DNA of 44,370 bases from SYIM01 sp041182885 (GTDB taxonomy: Bacteria; Pseudomonadota; Gammaproteobacteria; Burkholderiales; Burkholderiaceae_E), in contig JBMSQB010000033.1 in NCBI GenBank assembly GCA_049423065.1, positions 1-44,370 of the forward strand, given 5' to 3'. Shown piece after piece: positions 32,728 through 42,606 of this stretch (positions are counted from its first letter, which is position 1; each line of letters opens with the position of its first letter). A program made the position numbers and the translations under genes. Under the pieces are notes generated by a model. The model was given only the letters and a program-made list of their open reading frames with translations. It made no database searches and was not told the DNA's origin.

Positions 32728-33117
32728 TCAGCGGGTGAACATGGCCGCGCTCACGTCGGGCGACGCATCGGGCGAGGTGAAGGCGTTCAGCAGGGCGCGG
32801 CCGAATTCGGCTTCTTCGGTGGCGAACCAGGCGGCCATGGCCGCGCTCTGGCCCGCTTTCTCAAGTGCGCCATCGTCGAGAAGCTGGCGTTCGCCCAGCG
32901 CCAGGCGCAGTCGGTGGAGTTCAGACTTGAGCACATAGACTTCGCCCGCAAGCGACAGGATGACGCTCATCAGCCGGGCGCTATCCATCGGGTCACCGGG
33001 CGCAAGACCGGCGAGCCCGGCGAAGCGGACCGCGTCCTGCGGGGCGGTGGCAGGCGGGGGCGGTTCCTCGCGCGTGCCCGAGGTGGCGCCTGATGCGGGG
33101 GGCGGATCGAGGGTCAT
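32728..33117 (-). CDS. 129-residue protein of unknown function
   Basis: The N-terminal third is low-complexity and rich in Pro, Ala and Glu (PPPASGATSGTREEPPPPAT). The rest is predicted helical: ARLMSVILSLAGEVYVLKSE and LHRLRLALGERQLLDDG could form a short coiled coil. AAMAAWFATEEAEFGRALLN and AFTSPDASPDVSAAMF form a second part. No signal peptide or known domain is recognised. GAGG lies 8 bases before ATG 33117; a longer frame to 33162 lacks such a site. It is 93 bases after hutF and 4 bases before the methyltransferase gene, so it may be that enzyme's partner. Confidence 0.72.
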   Translation of the reverse strand: MTLDPPPASGATSGTREEPPPPATAPQDAVRFAGLAGLAPGDPMDSARLMSVILSLAGEVYVLKSELHRLRLALGERQLLDDGALEKAGQSAAMAAWFATEEAEFGRALLNAFTSPDASPDVSAAMFTR

Positions 33118-33210
33118 ACCGGCGTCCTCGTTGATGGTGATGCAGGGTAGAGCGTGCGGCACGATCTTGCATCGCGCGTTCCGAAGATTGAAAGGCAGCG
33201 GGTTGGACGA

Positions 33211-34593
33211 CTAGTCGGTAGCGGCCGCAAGTGTCTGCATCGTGGCGACAAACGCTTCGCGATGCGCCGAGCGGCCCGTGTGGAGGCCGGCTGCCACGCG
33301 CTGCCGCCCGGCCACCCAGACCTCGGCAAAGGGCGGCGCCTCGCAAGCAAAGAGGGCGGCATCGATGAGCTCAGGCGGCGCCACGCCGAGCAGACCGCCC
33401 GCCTGGGGGTCGAGCACCAGACAGTCGGCTCGGGCACCTGCCTTGAGCCCCCAGGGCTGATCGCCAAAGCCGGCCGCGGCGGCCCCCGCGCCGAGCACGC
33501 TGCGCACGAGCGCAGCACCGGTGGATGCGGCGCCGGCGCCGGGGTCGGCAGCAATGTTGCGCCGCTCGAGTGCGAGCCGCTGCCCATACTCCAGCAGCCG
33601 GAGTTCCTGCGGCCAGTTGCGCTGCACATGGCTGTCGGAGCCGATGGACATCGGCACGCCACGCGCCCGCCATGCTTCGAAATCGAAGCGGCCGTCGCCC
33701 AGGTCGGCTTCCGTGCTCGGACACACCACCACGCCGGCGCCCGTGGCGGCAATTGCGTCGATCTCGGGTGGGGCGGCGTGCGTGGCGTGCACCAGATGCC
33801 ATCGGGCATCAAGTTGCACATTGGCTGCGAGCCAGGCGATTGGCCGCTGTCCGGTGGCCGCGAGGCAGTCGCGGACTTCGGCCTGCTGCTCGGCGACATG
33901 GATGTGAATCGGACCCTTGTCACCTTCGCAGGCACGGGCCAGCTGGCTGATGGCCGCCGGCGAGGCCGCGCGCAAGGAATGAATCGCAACACCGGCCGAT
34001 ACGTTGGGCAGGTGCCAGCTTCGGACCGCATCGCGAATCGCAAGCACCTCGTGCACGGTGGTCCGAAAGCGCCGTTGACGCACCGCCAGATCGGGCGCGT
34101 TGAAACCGGCGCGTTCGTAGAGCACCGGAAGCAACGTGAGTCCGATGCCGGTGTCGGCAGCCGCCTCGCCCAACGCCCGGCTCATGATGAACGGATCAGC
34201 GTGCGGGCGGCCGTCCCGGTTGTGATGGAGGTAGTGAAACTCGCAGACCTGCGTGTAGCCGCCCTCCAGAAGCTCGGTGTAGAGCAGCGCGGCGATTGCG
34301 CGAAGCTGCTCGGGATTGATACGAAGCGCAAGCGAATACATCTGCTCGCGCCAGGACCAGAAGTCGTCCTGGGCGGCATCGCGCCGATGCGTGAGGCCCG
34401 CAAAGCCGCGCTGAAAAGCATGGCTGTGCGCGTTGACGAGGCCCGGCAGGGTTGGCCCGGGCAGCCGATAGTCGGCTGGCGACGGATCAACGTCCGCCGT
34501 GATCGCGGACCAATGGCCGAGTGCGTCGATCTCGAAGCGCACGCGCGTTTGCCATTGTTCGTCGATCCATGCGGAGGGCGCCCACAACTGCAT
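33211..34593 (-). CDS. hutF: Formimidoylglutamate deiminase HutF
   Basis: The 460-residue amidohydrolase converts N-formimino-glutamate to N-formyl-glutamate and ammonia. The metal site begins LVNAHSHAFQRGFAG (H56, H58), continues with IHIHVAEQQAEV and ends with SIGSDSHVQRN. VCEFHYLHHNRDG and VLYERAGFN are HutF-specific stretches. ATG 34593 gives the usual family length; TTG 34635, overlapping the hutG stop and preceded by GGAG, is an alternative start. With HutG it forms the two-step end of the five-step histidine pathway. Confidence 0.95.
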   Translation of the reverse strand: MQLWAPSAWIDEQWQTRVRFEIDALGHWSAITADVDPSPADYRLPGPTLPGLVNAHSHAFQRGFAGLTHRRDAAQDDFWSWREQMYSLALRINPEQLRAIAALLYTELLEGGYTQVCEFHYLHHNRDGRPHADPFIMSRALGEAAADTGIGLTLLPVLYERAGFNAPDLAVRQRRFRTTVHEVLAIRDAVRSWHLPNVSAGVAIHSLRAASPAAISQLARACEGDKGPIHIHVAEQQAEVRDCLAATGQRPIAWLAANVQLDARWHLVHATHAAPPEIDAIAATGAGVVVCPSTEADLGDGRFDFEAWRARGVPMSIGSDSHVQRNWPQELRLLEYGQRLALERRNIAADPGAGAASTGAALVRSVLGAGAAAAGFGDQPWGLKAGARADCLVLDPQAGGLLGVAPPELIDAALFACEAPPFAEVWVAGRQRVAAGLHTGRSAHREAFVATMQTLAAATD

Positions 34594-34631
34594 CGGAGGC
34601 CGGGCTGCGGGAGCAGTGGTGCGATCAGCGT

Positions 34632-35453
34632 TCAATGCGGGCTCCAGTCGCGAAGCGCCCTGATGAGCGACTCGAGGAGTGGCGTGACCGCCGCCGCGCG
34701 TGCCGGGTGCCAGAGGTAGGGCGGATCTTCGAGCATGTACGCGCGCCAGCTCATTTCGAGTTGCACGGCGTGCACGCTCGCCTCGGGGCGGCCGTAGGTG
34801 CGGGTGATGTGACCGCCCTTGAAGCGGCCATCGATGACCCAGCTGTAGCTTGACTGCCTGGCGAACACTGCCTCGACCGCAGTTCGCAGCGAAGGCGCGC
34901 AACTCGCCCCCGACGCCGTACCGATGTTCATGTCGGGGAGCTGCCCGGGAAAGAGCCAGGGCAGTTCGCCCTTGATGCTGTGCGCATCGAACAGCACCGC
35001 GTGCCCATGCTCGCCGCGCAGCCGCTCGAGCTCGGCGGCGAGCGCTTGGTGATAGGGCTGCCACCAGGACATCACGCGCTCGCTGACCTCGGCCAGGTCG
35101 GGCTCGCAGCCGCTTCGGTAAAGGGGCTCGCCAGTGAAGAATCGTGTGGGGCAGAGTTCGGTGTTGTTCTGGCCCGGATACATGGGCTGGTTGTCGCTCG
35201 GGCGGTTGAGATCGATCACGTAGCGGCTGGTGGACGGAATGAGAAGGCCTGCACCCAGCGCATGCGCGAAGCCATAGAGCCGATCCAGGTTCCAGTCGGT
35301 GTCTTCGACCTCCAGCGCACGGGGCACGAGACGGTGACGAAACTGCTCGGGAATGAACTGCCCGACGTGTGGGAAGCTGATCAGAAGCGGTGAGCTGCCG
35401 CGATGCAATTCAAAGCGTGCCGATGAGGGTGCCAGGGGGCGGTGGTCGTTCAT
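34632..35453 (-). CDS. hutG: N-formylglutamate amidohydrolase HutG
   Basis: The 273-residue enzyme hydrolyses N-formyl-glutamate to glutamate and formate. Diagnostic stretches are SPLLISFPHVGQFIPEQF, DTDWNLDRLYGF, VIDLNRPSDNQPMYPGQNN, LFDAHSIKGELPWLFPG and FKGGHITRTYGRPEASVHAV. The ATG at 35453 is 8 bases past the hutI stop; the Shine-Dalgarno is weak. A longer frame to 35546 would overlap hutI and adds nothing. The last codons overlap a possible TTG start of hutF. Confidence 0.96.
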   Translation of the reverse strand: MNDHRPLAPSSARFELHRGSSPLLISFPHVGQFIPEQFRHRLVPRALEVEDTDWNLDRLYGFAHALGAGLLIPSTSRYVIDLNRPSDNQPMYPGQNNTELCPTRFFTGEPLYRSGCEPDLAEVSERVMSWWQPYHQALAAELERLRGEHGHAVLFDAHSIKGELPWLFPGQLPDMNIGTASGASCAPSLRTAVEAVFARQSSYSWVIDGRFKGGHITRTYGRPEASVHAVQLEMSWRAYMLEDPPYLWHPARAAAVTPLLESLIRALRDWSPH

Positions 35454-35460
35454 GAGCGGA

Positions 35461-36717
35461 TCACCCGGGTGTGGGTTGCTGGGCTGCAAGGGGCGCGCTG
35501 CGGGGCAGTCCCCCATGGACGCTTCCCACGCACGGTGCGTGTCCAAAGCGATAGGCGATTTCGCGCGGATGCTCGGCGTCCCAGATGGCGAGGTCGGCGC
35601 GCATCCCCGCCATCAGGCGGCCGCGATCGGCGAGACCCAGCGCCCGGGCGGCGTTCACCGTGACCCCACGCCAGGCCTCCTCGGGCGTGAGCCTGAAGAG
35701 CGTGCAGGCCATGTTGAGCATCAAAATGAGCGACAGTGCAGGCGATGATCCGGGGTTGTGGTCGGTGGCAATTGCGACGGGCACGCCCGCTTCACGCAAG
35801 GCCTGGACCGGCGGCAAACGGGTTTCCCGAATGAAGTAGTAGGCGCCTGGCAGCAGCACGGCCACGGTTCCGGCTGCACGCATGGCCGCGATCCCTGCAT
35901 TGGAGAGATATTCAAGATGGTCGCAGCTGAGCGCACCGTATTCGGCAGCGAGCCCGGCGCCTTCCTGGTTGCTCAGCTGCTCGGCATGGAGTTTGACCGG
36001 CAGGCCAAGGGCGCGGGCGCGGTCGAACACGCGTCGGGTCTGATCGGGTGTGAAGCCGATCGTGTCGCAGAACACATCGACTGCGTCGACCAGCCGGCTG
36101 TGCTGCTGTGCGGCCAGCCATGAACAGACCTCGTTGATATAGTCATCGGGGCGGCCGGCGAATTCATCGGGGAGGGCGTGTGCGCCAAGCGAAGTGGTGC
36201 GTACCGACACCGGGAGCTCGGCGCCCAGGCGTCTTGCCACGGCGAGACAACGTGCCTCATGGACCTGGTCGAGTCCGTAGCCCGACTTGATTTCGATGGT
36301 GGTGACGCCCTCGGCCATCAGGACGCGGGCGCGCTGGGCGGCAAGCTGGAACAGGGTCTCGTCGCTTGCCAGCCTGGTGGCGCGCACGGTGGAGCGGATG
36401 CCGCCGCCTGCGCGGGCGATCTCTTCGTAGGTGGCGCCCGTGAGGCGAAGCTCGAACTCGGCCGCCCGGTCACCGCCGTAGACCAGATGCGTGTGCGGAT
36501 CGATCAGTCCTGGTGTGACCAATGCCCCGCCCAGGTCGATTTCCTGGTGGGGGGTAGCGGTTGCCGGCAGATCGGATGCGCGCCCCAGCCATACGATACG
36601 GTCGCCCTCGGCGAGCAGCGCGCCGTCCTCGATCAGCCCCCACCCAGATGCCTCCGCGAAGGTGGCAAGCCGGGCGCCTCGCCAGAGCGTGCATTCAGGC
36701 TTTCGCGATGGGCTCAT
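35461..36717 (-). CDS. hutI: Imidazolonepropionase HutI
   Basis: The 418-residue amidohydrolase converts imidazolone propionate to N-formimino-glutamate. The metal and substrate sites are visible: PGLIDPHTHLVYGGDRAAEF (H75, H77), YEEIARAGGGIRSTVRATR, IEIKSGYGLD, KLHAEQLSNQEGA and ATDHNPGSSPALSL. ATG 36717 overlaps the hutD stop (ATGA) and has GGAGA upstream. It is the third enzyme of the hut pathway and lies in the regulator-containing operon. Confidence 0.97.
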   Translation of the reverse strand: MSPSRKPECTLWRGARLATFAEASGWGLIEDGALLAEGDRIVWLGRASDLPATATPHQEIDLGGALVTPGLIDPHTHLVYGGDRAAEFELRLTGATYEEIARAGGGIRSTVRATRLASDETLFQLAAQRARVLMAEGVTTIEIKSGYGLDQVHEARCLAVARRLGAELPVSVRTTSLGAHALPDEFAGRPDDYINEVCSWLAAQQHSRLVDAVDVFCDTIGFTPDQTRRVFDRARALGLPVKLHAEQLSNQEGAGLAAEYGALSCDHLEYLSNAGIAAMRAAGTVAVLLPGAYYFIRETRLPPVQALREAGVPVAIATDHNPGSSPALSLILMLNMACTLFRLTPEEAWRGVTVNAARALGLADRGRLMAGMRADLAIWDAEHPREIAYRFGHAPCVGSVHGGLPRSAPLAAQQPTPG

Positions 36718-37364
36718 GACGGGGTCTCCGGTGAAAGCAGGGCGAGCCAGAAGGCCTGGTCCCCGGCGATCAGCCGCCAGGGCGGGGCGGCTTGCTCGCG
36801 CCGAGGTGCCGCCCGAACGCCCGGTGCTGCGCTCCAGCAGAGCGTGCCCGCACTCAGGCGTTGCGGGGGGCTGGAATCGTCGAACTGCACTTCTGCAGTC
36901 TGAAAGACGAACAGGCCGCGCCACTGCGCCTCCGCAGCAAAGGTCGACCCCGGAGGGGCTGCGAGCAGGGTGACCCGGCCGCCGGTGCGGCGCCCCATCA
37001 GGTTGAGGTCGCGCGTGGGCCCCCGAAGGAGGTGGCAAGCGATGGGCGCCTCGCCCGCGAAGGCGATCGGTGGGTCGCCAATATGCTGGCGGTGCGGGCC
37101 ACCGGGCAGATCGAGCTCAACGCCTTCGCCCTCCAGCACGGCAAAGCAGCGGTCAATGCCCGGAAAGCTTGAAAACGGGCCGTCCTGCGTGATGTCGGCC
37201 ACGCTGACCCTCACGTTCCAGGGCGGGTTGCCGTTGGCCGGGTGGCCTGGTGGGGCCCAGGCGAGGAGTTCGCGCGTGACCCCGCCGCCGTTTTTCCAGG
37301 GCAGGGCCGGGCATTGGGCGAGCTCGACCCGGTGAACGACAGGGTGCGGCGATGCGGCAGCCAT
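36714..37364 (-). CDS. hutD: HutD family protein
   Basis: The 216-residue cupin-like protein has the HutD pattern CPALPWKNGGGVTRELLAW, VRVSVADITQDGPFSSFPGI and DRCFAVLEGEGVEL. HutD occurs in hut operons of many proteobacteria. Work in Pseudomonas points to a role in limiting hut induction, possibly by binding formyl-glutamate, but the mechanism is not firm. ATG 37364 shares a base with the hutC stop (TGATG). Longer frames to 37655 lie within hutC and are discounted. Confidence 0.9.
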   Translation of the reverse strand: MAAASPHPVVHRVELAQCPALPWKNGGGVTRELLAWAPPGHPANGNPPWNVRVSVADITQDGPFSSFPGIDRCFAVLEGEGVELDLPGGPHRQHIGDPPIAFAGEAPIACHLLRGPTRDLNLMGRRTGGRVTLLAAPPGSTFAAEAQWRGLFVFQTAEVQFDDSSPPQRLSAGTLCWSAAPGVRAAPRREQAAPPWRLIAGDQAFWLALLSPETPS

Positions 37365-38089
37365 CAGGGGTTGAACTCCCCCGACAACTGGTAGCGCGCG
37401 CCCGGATGGACCAGCCGGGCGAGGGTGATCACCGCATTGCGGGTGAAGGTGCGCCGAACCATGATGAGACAGGGATCGGCGCGACGGATACGAAGCAGCC
37501 GCGCCTCGAGCGGGGTGGGGAGCGCCGACTCGATGGTGTATTGCGCCCGCCAGAGCGCAGTGTGGCGAAACAGATAGCGTGTGGGTGTGAGGCGCGAGAA
37601 ATCGGCATCGAGGTAACCGGGCGCGCAGGCCGGGTTCACGAAGCGGTCCTCGCACTGCAGTGGCTGATCGTTTTCAAAGTGAACGATACGCGTGTGAAAG
37701 ACCCGATCGCCTGCGGCAAGACCGAGCTGAGCCGCGAGTTCGATGCCGGCGGTTTCGGCCGCCTGGTGCTCGACCCAGGCGCGATGGCGGTGTCCGCGCG
37801 ACTCGATTTCTTCCTGCAGGTCGCGAATGGTGAGCGTGCTCGAGACCCGGTGCAGGGGCGCTGCAAACGACCCCACGCCCTGCACGCGCTCGATCAGGCC
37901 TTCAGCCTGCAGTTCCTTCAGTGCCCGGCCCACCGTCATTCGGCTGACGCCGAACCGCCCGACCAGTTCGGCTTCGGACGGCATGCGGCTCCCCGGTGGC
38001 CAGCGCTCTTCGGCGAGACCTTCTTTCAGATGACGCTTGATACGGGCGAACGGGGGTTCGGCAGCGGGCAGGGGCAGGGCGGTTCGCAT
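37364..38089 (-). CDS. hutC: Histidine utilisation repressor HutC
   Basis: The 241-residue GntR-family regulator has an N-terminal winged helix (PSEAELVGRFGVSRMTVGRA, then LKELQAEGLIERVQGVGSF). A C-terminal UTRA domain follows (RIVHFENDQPLQCEDRFVNP, then PTRYLFRHTALWRAQYTIES), the HutC subfamily layout. HutC represses hut genes and is released by urocanate. ATG 38089 is placed exactly where the inferred promoter would start the message, so the transcript is predicted to be leaderless. GTG 38092 is the alternative. No Shine-Dalgarno is seen. It is autoregulated by inference from the operator at 38114-38123. Confidence 0.94.
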   Translation of the reverse strand: MRTALPLPAAEPPFARIKRHLKEGLAEERWPPGSRMPSEAELVGRFGVSRMTVGRALKELQAEGLIERVQGVGSFAAPLHRVSSTLTIRDLQEEIESRGHRHRAWVEHQAAETAGIELAAQLGLAAGDRVFHTRIVHFENDQPLQCEDRFVNPACAPGYLDADFSRLTPTRYLFRHTALWRAQYTIESALPTPLEARLLRIRRADPCLIMVRRTFTRNAVITLARLVHPGARYQLSGEFNP

Positions 38090-38095
38090 CACGGC

Positions 38096-38131
38096 AATTT
38101 ACTTGCCCAGACCTGTCTAGACAAGTAGAGT
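38096..38131. promoter_or_regulatory. Overlapping divergent hut promoters
   Basis: Plus strand: TTGCCC (38103-38108), 17 bases, TAGAGT (38126-38131) for hutU. Minus strand: TTGTCT (38124-38119), 17 bases, TAAATT (38101-38096) for hutC. Each element matches four of six sigma-70 consensus positions. The two promoters share the same DNA and the HutC operator lies between or within their elements. The minus promoter would initiate at 38089, the A of the hutC ATG. Confidence 0.55.
38114..38123. promoter_or_regulatory. Candidate HutC operator
   Basis: TGTCTAGACA is a perfect 10-bp palindrome and fits the HutC-subfamily GntR pattern GTNTANAC. It lies in the spacer of the inferred hutU promoter and overlaps the -35 of the inferred hutC promoter. 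A bound repressor would therefore block both operons. Flanking ACTTG (38101-38105) and CAAGT (38122-38126) form an additional wider inverted repeat. Confidence 0.75.
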
Positions 38132-38164
38132 GTAAGAGTTCAGTCCCGAAATCCGAGGCTCCTC

Positions 38165-39895
38165 ATGAATGACATCGCCAATCCCCAGGCGCTGGCAGCG
38201 CGTGTTTCCGTGTCATCACCCGCCGGTCCGCATCCGGTCCGTTCGCCGCGTGGCACCCAACTCAGCTGCGCCAACTGGCTCATCGAGGCGGCGTACCGCA
38301 TGATCCAGAACAACCTGGATCCGGAGGTGGCCGAAAATCCCGATGCACTGGTGGTGTACGGCGGCATTGGCAAGGCGGCCCGCAACTGGGAGAGTTTCGA
38401 GGCGATCCTCGCGGCGCTTCGCAGACTGAAAGCCGATGAATCGCTCCTCATCCAGAGCGGCAAGCCGGTTGGCATTTTTCGCACCATCGAAGACGCCCCC
38501 CGGGTGCTGATCGCCAACTCGAATCTGGTTCCCCGCTGGTCCACCTGGGAACATTTTCATGAGCTCGACCGTCAGGGGCTCATGATGTACGGCCAGATGA
38601 CCGCCGGTTCCTGGATCTACATCGGCAGCCAGGGCATCATCCAGGGCACTTACGAAACCTTTGTCGAGGCGGCGCGTCAGCACTACCAGGGAAGCCTCAA
38701 CGGACGCTGGATCCTGTCGGCGGGGCTGGGTGGCATGGGCGGCGCGCAGCCGCTCGCGGCGAGTTTTGCCGGAGCCAGTTCGCTCATCATCGAGTGTCAG
38801 CAGAGCCGGATCGATTTCCGGCTGAAAACCCGGTATGTCGACGAGCAGGCGAAAGACCTCGACGACGCGCTCGCCCGCGTTCAGGCGCACAGCAAGGCGG
38901 GGCGGGCGGTGTCGGTGGCGCTCCTCGGCAACGCTGCCGAGCTGTTGCCCGAGCTGGCCCGTCGCGCGCAATCGGGCGGTCCGCGTCCCGATCTGGTCAC
39001 CGATCAGACCTCGGCGCACGATCTCATCAACGGCTATCTGCCGCCTGGCTGGAGTGTGGGCCAGTGGCGTGCTGCGCAGGCCGATCCGTCGCAGCATGCC
39101 GCCCTTCGCCAGGCCGCATCACTGGGGTGCGCCCAGCATGTGCGGGCCATGCTGGCGTTTCAGCGAATGGGCATTCCCACGGTCGACTACGGCAACAACA
39201 TCCGGCAGGTGGCCTTCGATGCCGGGGTCGCCGACGCATTCGACTATCCAGGCTTCGTTCCAGCCTATATCCGGCCGCTGTTCTGCAGGGGCAAGGGACC
39301 GTTCCGATGGGTGGCGCTGTCGGGCGATCCGGAAGACATCCGCCGCACCGACGCCAAGATGAAGGCGTTGTTCCCGGACGATGCGCATCTTCATCGCTGG
39401 CTGGACATGGCGGGCGAACGGATCGCCTTCCAGGGGCTGCCGGCCCGAATCTGCTGGATTGGCCTGGGCGAGCGGCACCGCGCGGGTCTGGCCTTCAATG
39501 AAATGGTTCGCACGGGCGAACTCAAGGCGCCGATCGTGATCGGCCGGGATCATCTCGACAGCGGATCGGTGGCAAGCCCCAACCGCGAAACCGAGGCCAT
39601 GCTCGATGGTTCGGATGCGGTGTCCGACTGGCCGCTCCTGAACGCGCTCCTCAACACGGCGGGCGGCGCCACCTGGGTGAGCCTGCACCATGGCGGCGGC
39701 GTCGGCATGGGGTACTCCCAGCATGCGGGGGTGGTGATTGTGTGTGACGGCACCGACGCCGCGGCCCGCCGCATCGAGCGCGTGCTCTGGAACGATCCCG
39801 GCACCGGGGTGATGCGTCATGCCGACGCGGGGTATGAGTCGGCGGTGCAGTGCGCGCAGCAAAGCGGGCTCGATCTGCCCATGATCGCCCGCTGA
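38165..39895 (+). CDS. hutU: Urocanate hydratase HutU
   Basis: The 576-residue enzyme uses tightly bound NAD to convert urocanate to imidazolone propionate. Family stretches include NNLDPEVAENPDALVVYGG, QSGKPVGIFRTIEDAPRVLI, GQMTAGSWIYIGSQGIIQGT, SAGLGGMGGAQPLAA, VDYGNNIRQVAFDAG and SLHHGGGVGMGYSQHAGVVI. The length is slightly above the usual 555-565 because of a longer N-terminus. GAGG lies 6 bases before the ATG. It is the first gene of the plus-strand hut operon. Confidence 0.98.
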   Translation: MNDIANPQALAARVSVSSPAGPHPVRSPRGTQLSCANWLIEAAYRMIQNNLDPEVAENPDALVVYGGIGKAARNWESFEAILAALRRLKADESLLIQSGKPVGIFRTIEDAPRVLIANSNLVPRWSTWEHFHELDRQGLMMYGQMTAGSWIYIGSQGIIQGTYETFVEAARQHYQGSLNGRWILSAGLGGMGGAQPLAASFAGASSLIIECQQSRIDFRLKTRYVDEQAKDLDDALARVQAHSKAGRAVSVALLGNAAELLPELARRAQSGGPRPDLVTDQTSAHDLINGYLPPGWSVGQWRAAQADPSQHAALRQAASLGCAQHVRAMLAFQRMGIPTVDYGNNIRQVAFDAGVADAFDYPGFVPAYIRPLFCRGKGPFRWVALSGDPEDIRRTDAKMKALFPDDAHLHRWLDMAGERIAFQGLPARICWIGLGERHRAGLAFNEMVRTGELKAPIVIGRDHLDSGSVASPNRETEAMLDGSDAVSDWPLLNALLNTAGGATWVSLHHGGGVGMGYSQHAGVVIVCDGTDAAARRIERVLWNDPGTGVMRHADAGYESAVQCAQQSGLDLPMIAR

Positions 39896-39952
39896 TGGCA
39901 CTGTGCGTGCAGCACGGGGTTGTGCGGTGAACGTTCAGGCAACGGGTTGGCC

Positions 39953-41547
<1,595 letters not shown>

Positions 41548-41551
<4 letters not shown>

Positions 41552-42513
41552 AGACAATCGCATCGCGCGGCCTGTCGATGGCCGCAGCAGCGCTGTTCAG
41601 CGCTTTCGCCGGCACGGCCACTGCACAGGAAGTCAAGGTCGCTGTTGGACTGTCGGGCTGGACGGGCTTTGCGCCGCTCACGCTCGCAAAAGAGGCGGGC
41701 CTCTTCAAGAAGCACGGACTGGACGTCACACTGAAAAAAATCCCGCAGAAAGATCGTCACCTCGCCATCGCTTCGGGCGACATCCAGTGTGCCGCGACCA
41801 CAGTGGAAACCTGGATCGTCTGGAACGCCAATGGCGTGGCCACCACGCAGATCTTCCAGCTCGACAAGAGCTACGGGGCTGACGGCATGGTGGTGAAGGC
41901 CGGCATCAACAGCATCAAGGAACTGAAGGGCAAGACCGTTGCCGCCAGCGCGCCGGGCACTGCACCCTATTTCACGCTCGCGTGGATGCTGCGCGAAAAC
42001 GGCCTCACCATGAAAGATGTCAAGGTGGTGAACCTCGAGCCGCAGGCTGCCGCGAACGCCATGATCGCGGGCACGTCGGGCGTTGATGCCGCCATGACCT
42101 ACGAGCCCTTCCTGAGCGCAGTTCGGGCCAAGCCCGAGGCGGGCAAGATCATCGCCACCACGCTCGACTACCCGATGATCATGGACACCTTCGGATGCAC
42201 GCCCAAGTTTCTCGCCGAGCAGCCCAAGGCAGCCAAGGCGCTTGCCGATGCCTACTTCGATTCGCTGGCCATGATCAAGGCCGAGCCGCAGAAGAGCTTC
42301 GGCATCATGGGGGCCGACGTCAAGCAGAGCGCCGAGGCCTTTGAGAAAAGCCAGTCGTATCTGCGCTGGCAGGACCGCGCGGCAAACCTCAAGTTCTTTG
42401 CGGGCGAACATCTGGCGTTCAGCAAGAAGGCCGCTGAAATCCTGCTCGAGGCCGGCATCATCAAGTCGGTGCCCGACCTCGGCAAACTCGCCGACACCCG
42501 CTTCATCCAGTAA
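41548..42513 (+). CDS. NMT1/SsuA-type ABC substrate-binding protein
   Basis: The 321-residue precursor has a signal peptide (MAAAALFSAFAGTATAQ). The mature part reads VKVAVGLSGWTGFAPLTLAK, then EAGLFKKHGLDVTLKKIPQK, the NMT1/THI5-like pattern shared by nitrate, sulfonate, taurine and thiamine-precursor receptors. ELKGKTVAASAPGTAPYFTL and DAAMTYEPFLSAV are further family stretches. Its ATG overlaps the hutH stop (ATGA), with GGGAGA upstream. By context it should bind histidine, urocanate or a related imidazole; this ligand assignment is inference. Confidence 0.88.
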
Positions 42514-42548
42514 CGCCACACGCCACACGCTGCACCGCGACCAGCGAA

Positions 42549-42572
42549 GCCGCCCCGTCCAGCCGGGGCGGC
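42549..42572 (+). promoter_or_regulatory. Hairpin between binding-protein and permease genes
   Basis: GCCGCCCCG (42549-42557) and CGGGGCGGC (42564-42572) form a perfect 9-bp GC stem with loop TCCAGC. It lies 36 bases after the binding-protein stop and 34 before the permease ATG. No T-run follows, so it resembles a stability or partial-attenuation element. It is the third such hairpin in a matching position in this window. Confidence 0.6.
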
Positions 42573-42606
42573 CGCTGCTGGCTGCTGCGGTCCCCACCTT
42601 CCCCGC

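Noticed and set aside
33154..34719. 521-codon plus-strand open frame opposite hutF
   Set aside because: The hutF metal-site motifs are on the minus strand. The plus frame has no recognisable domain or ribosome site.
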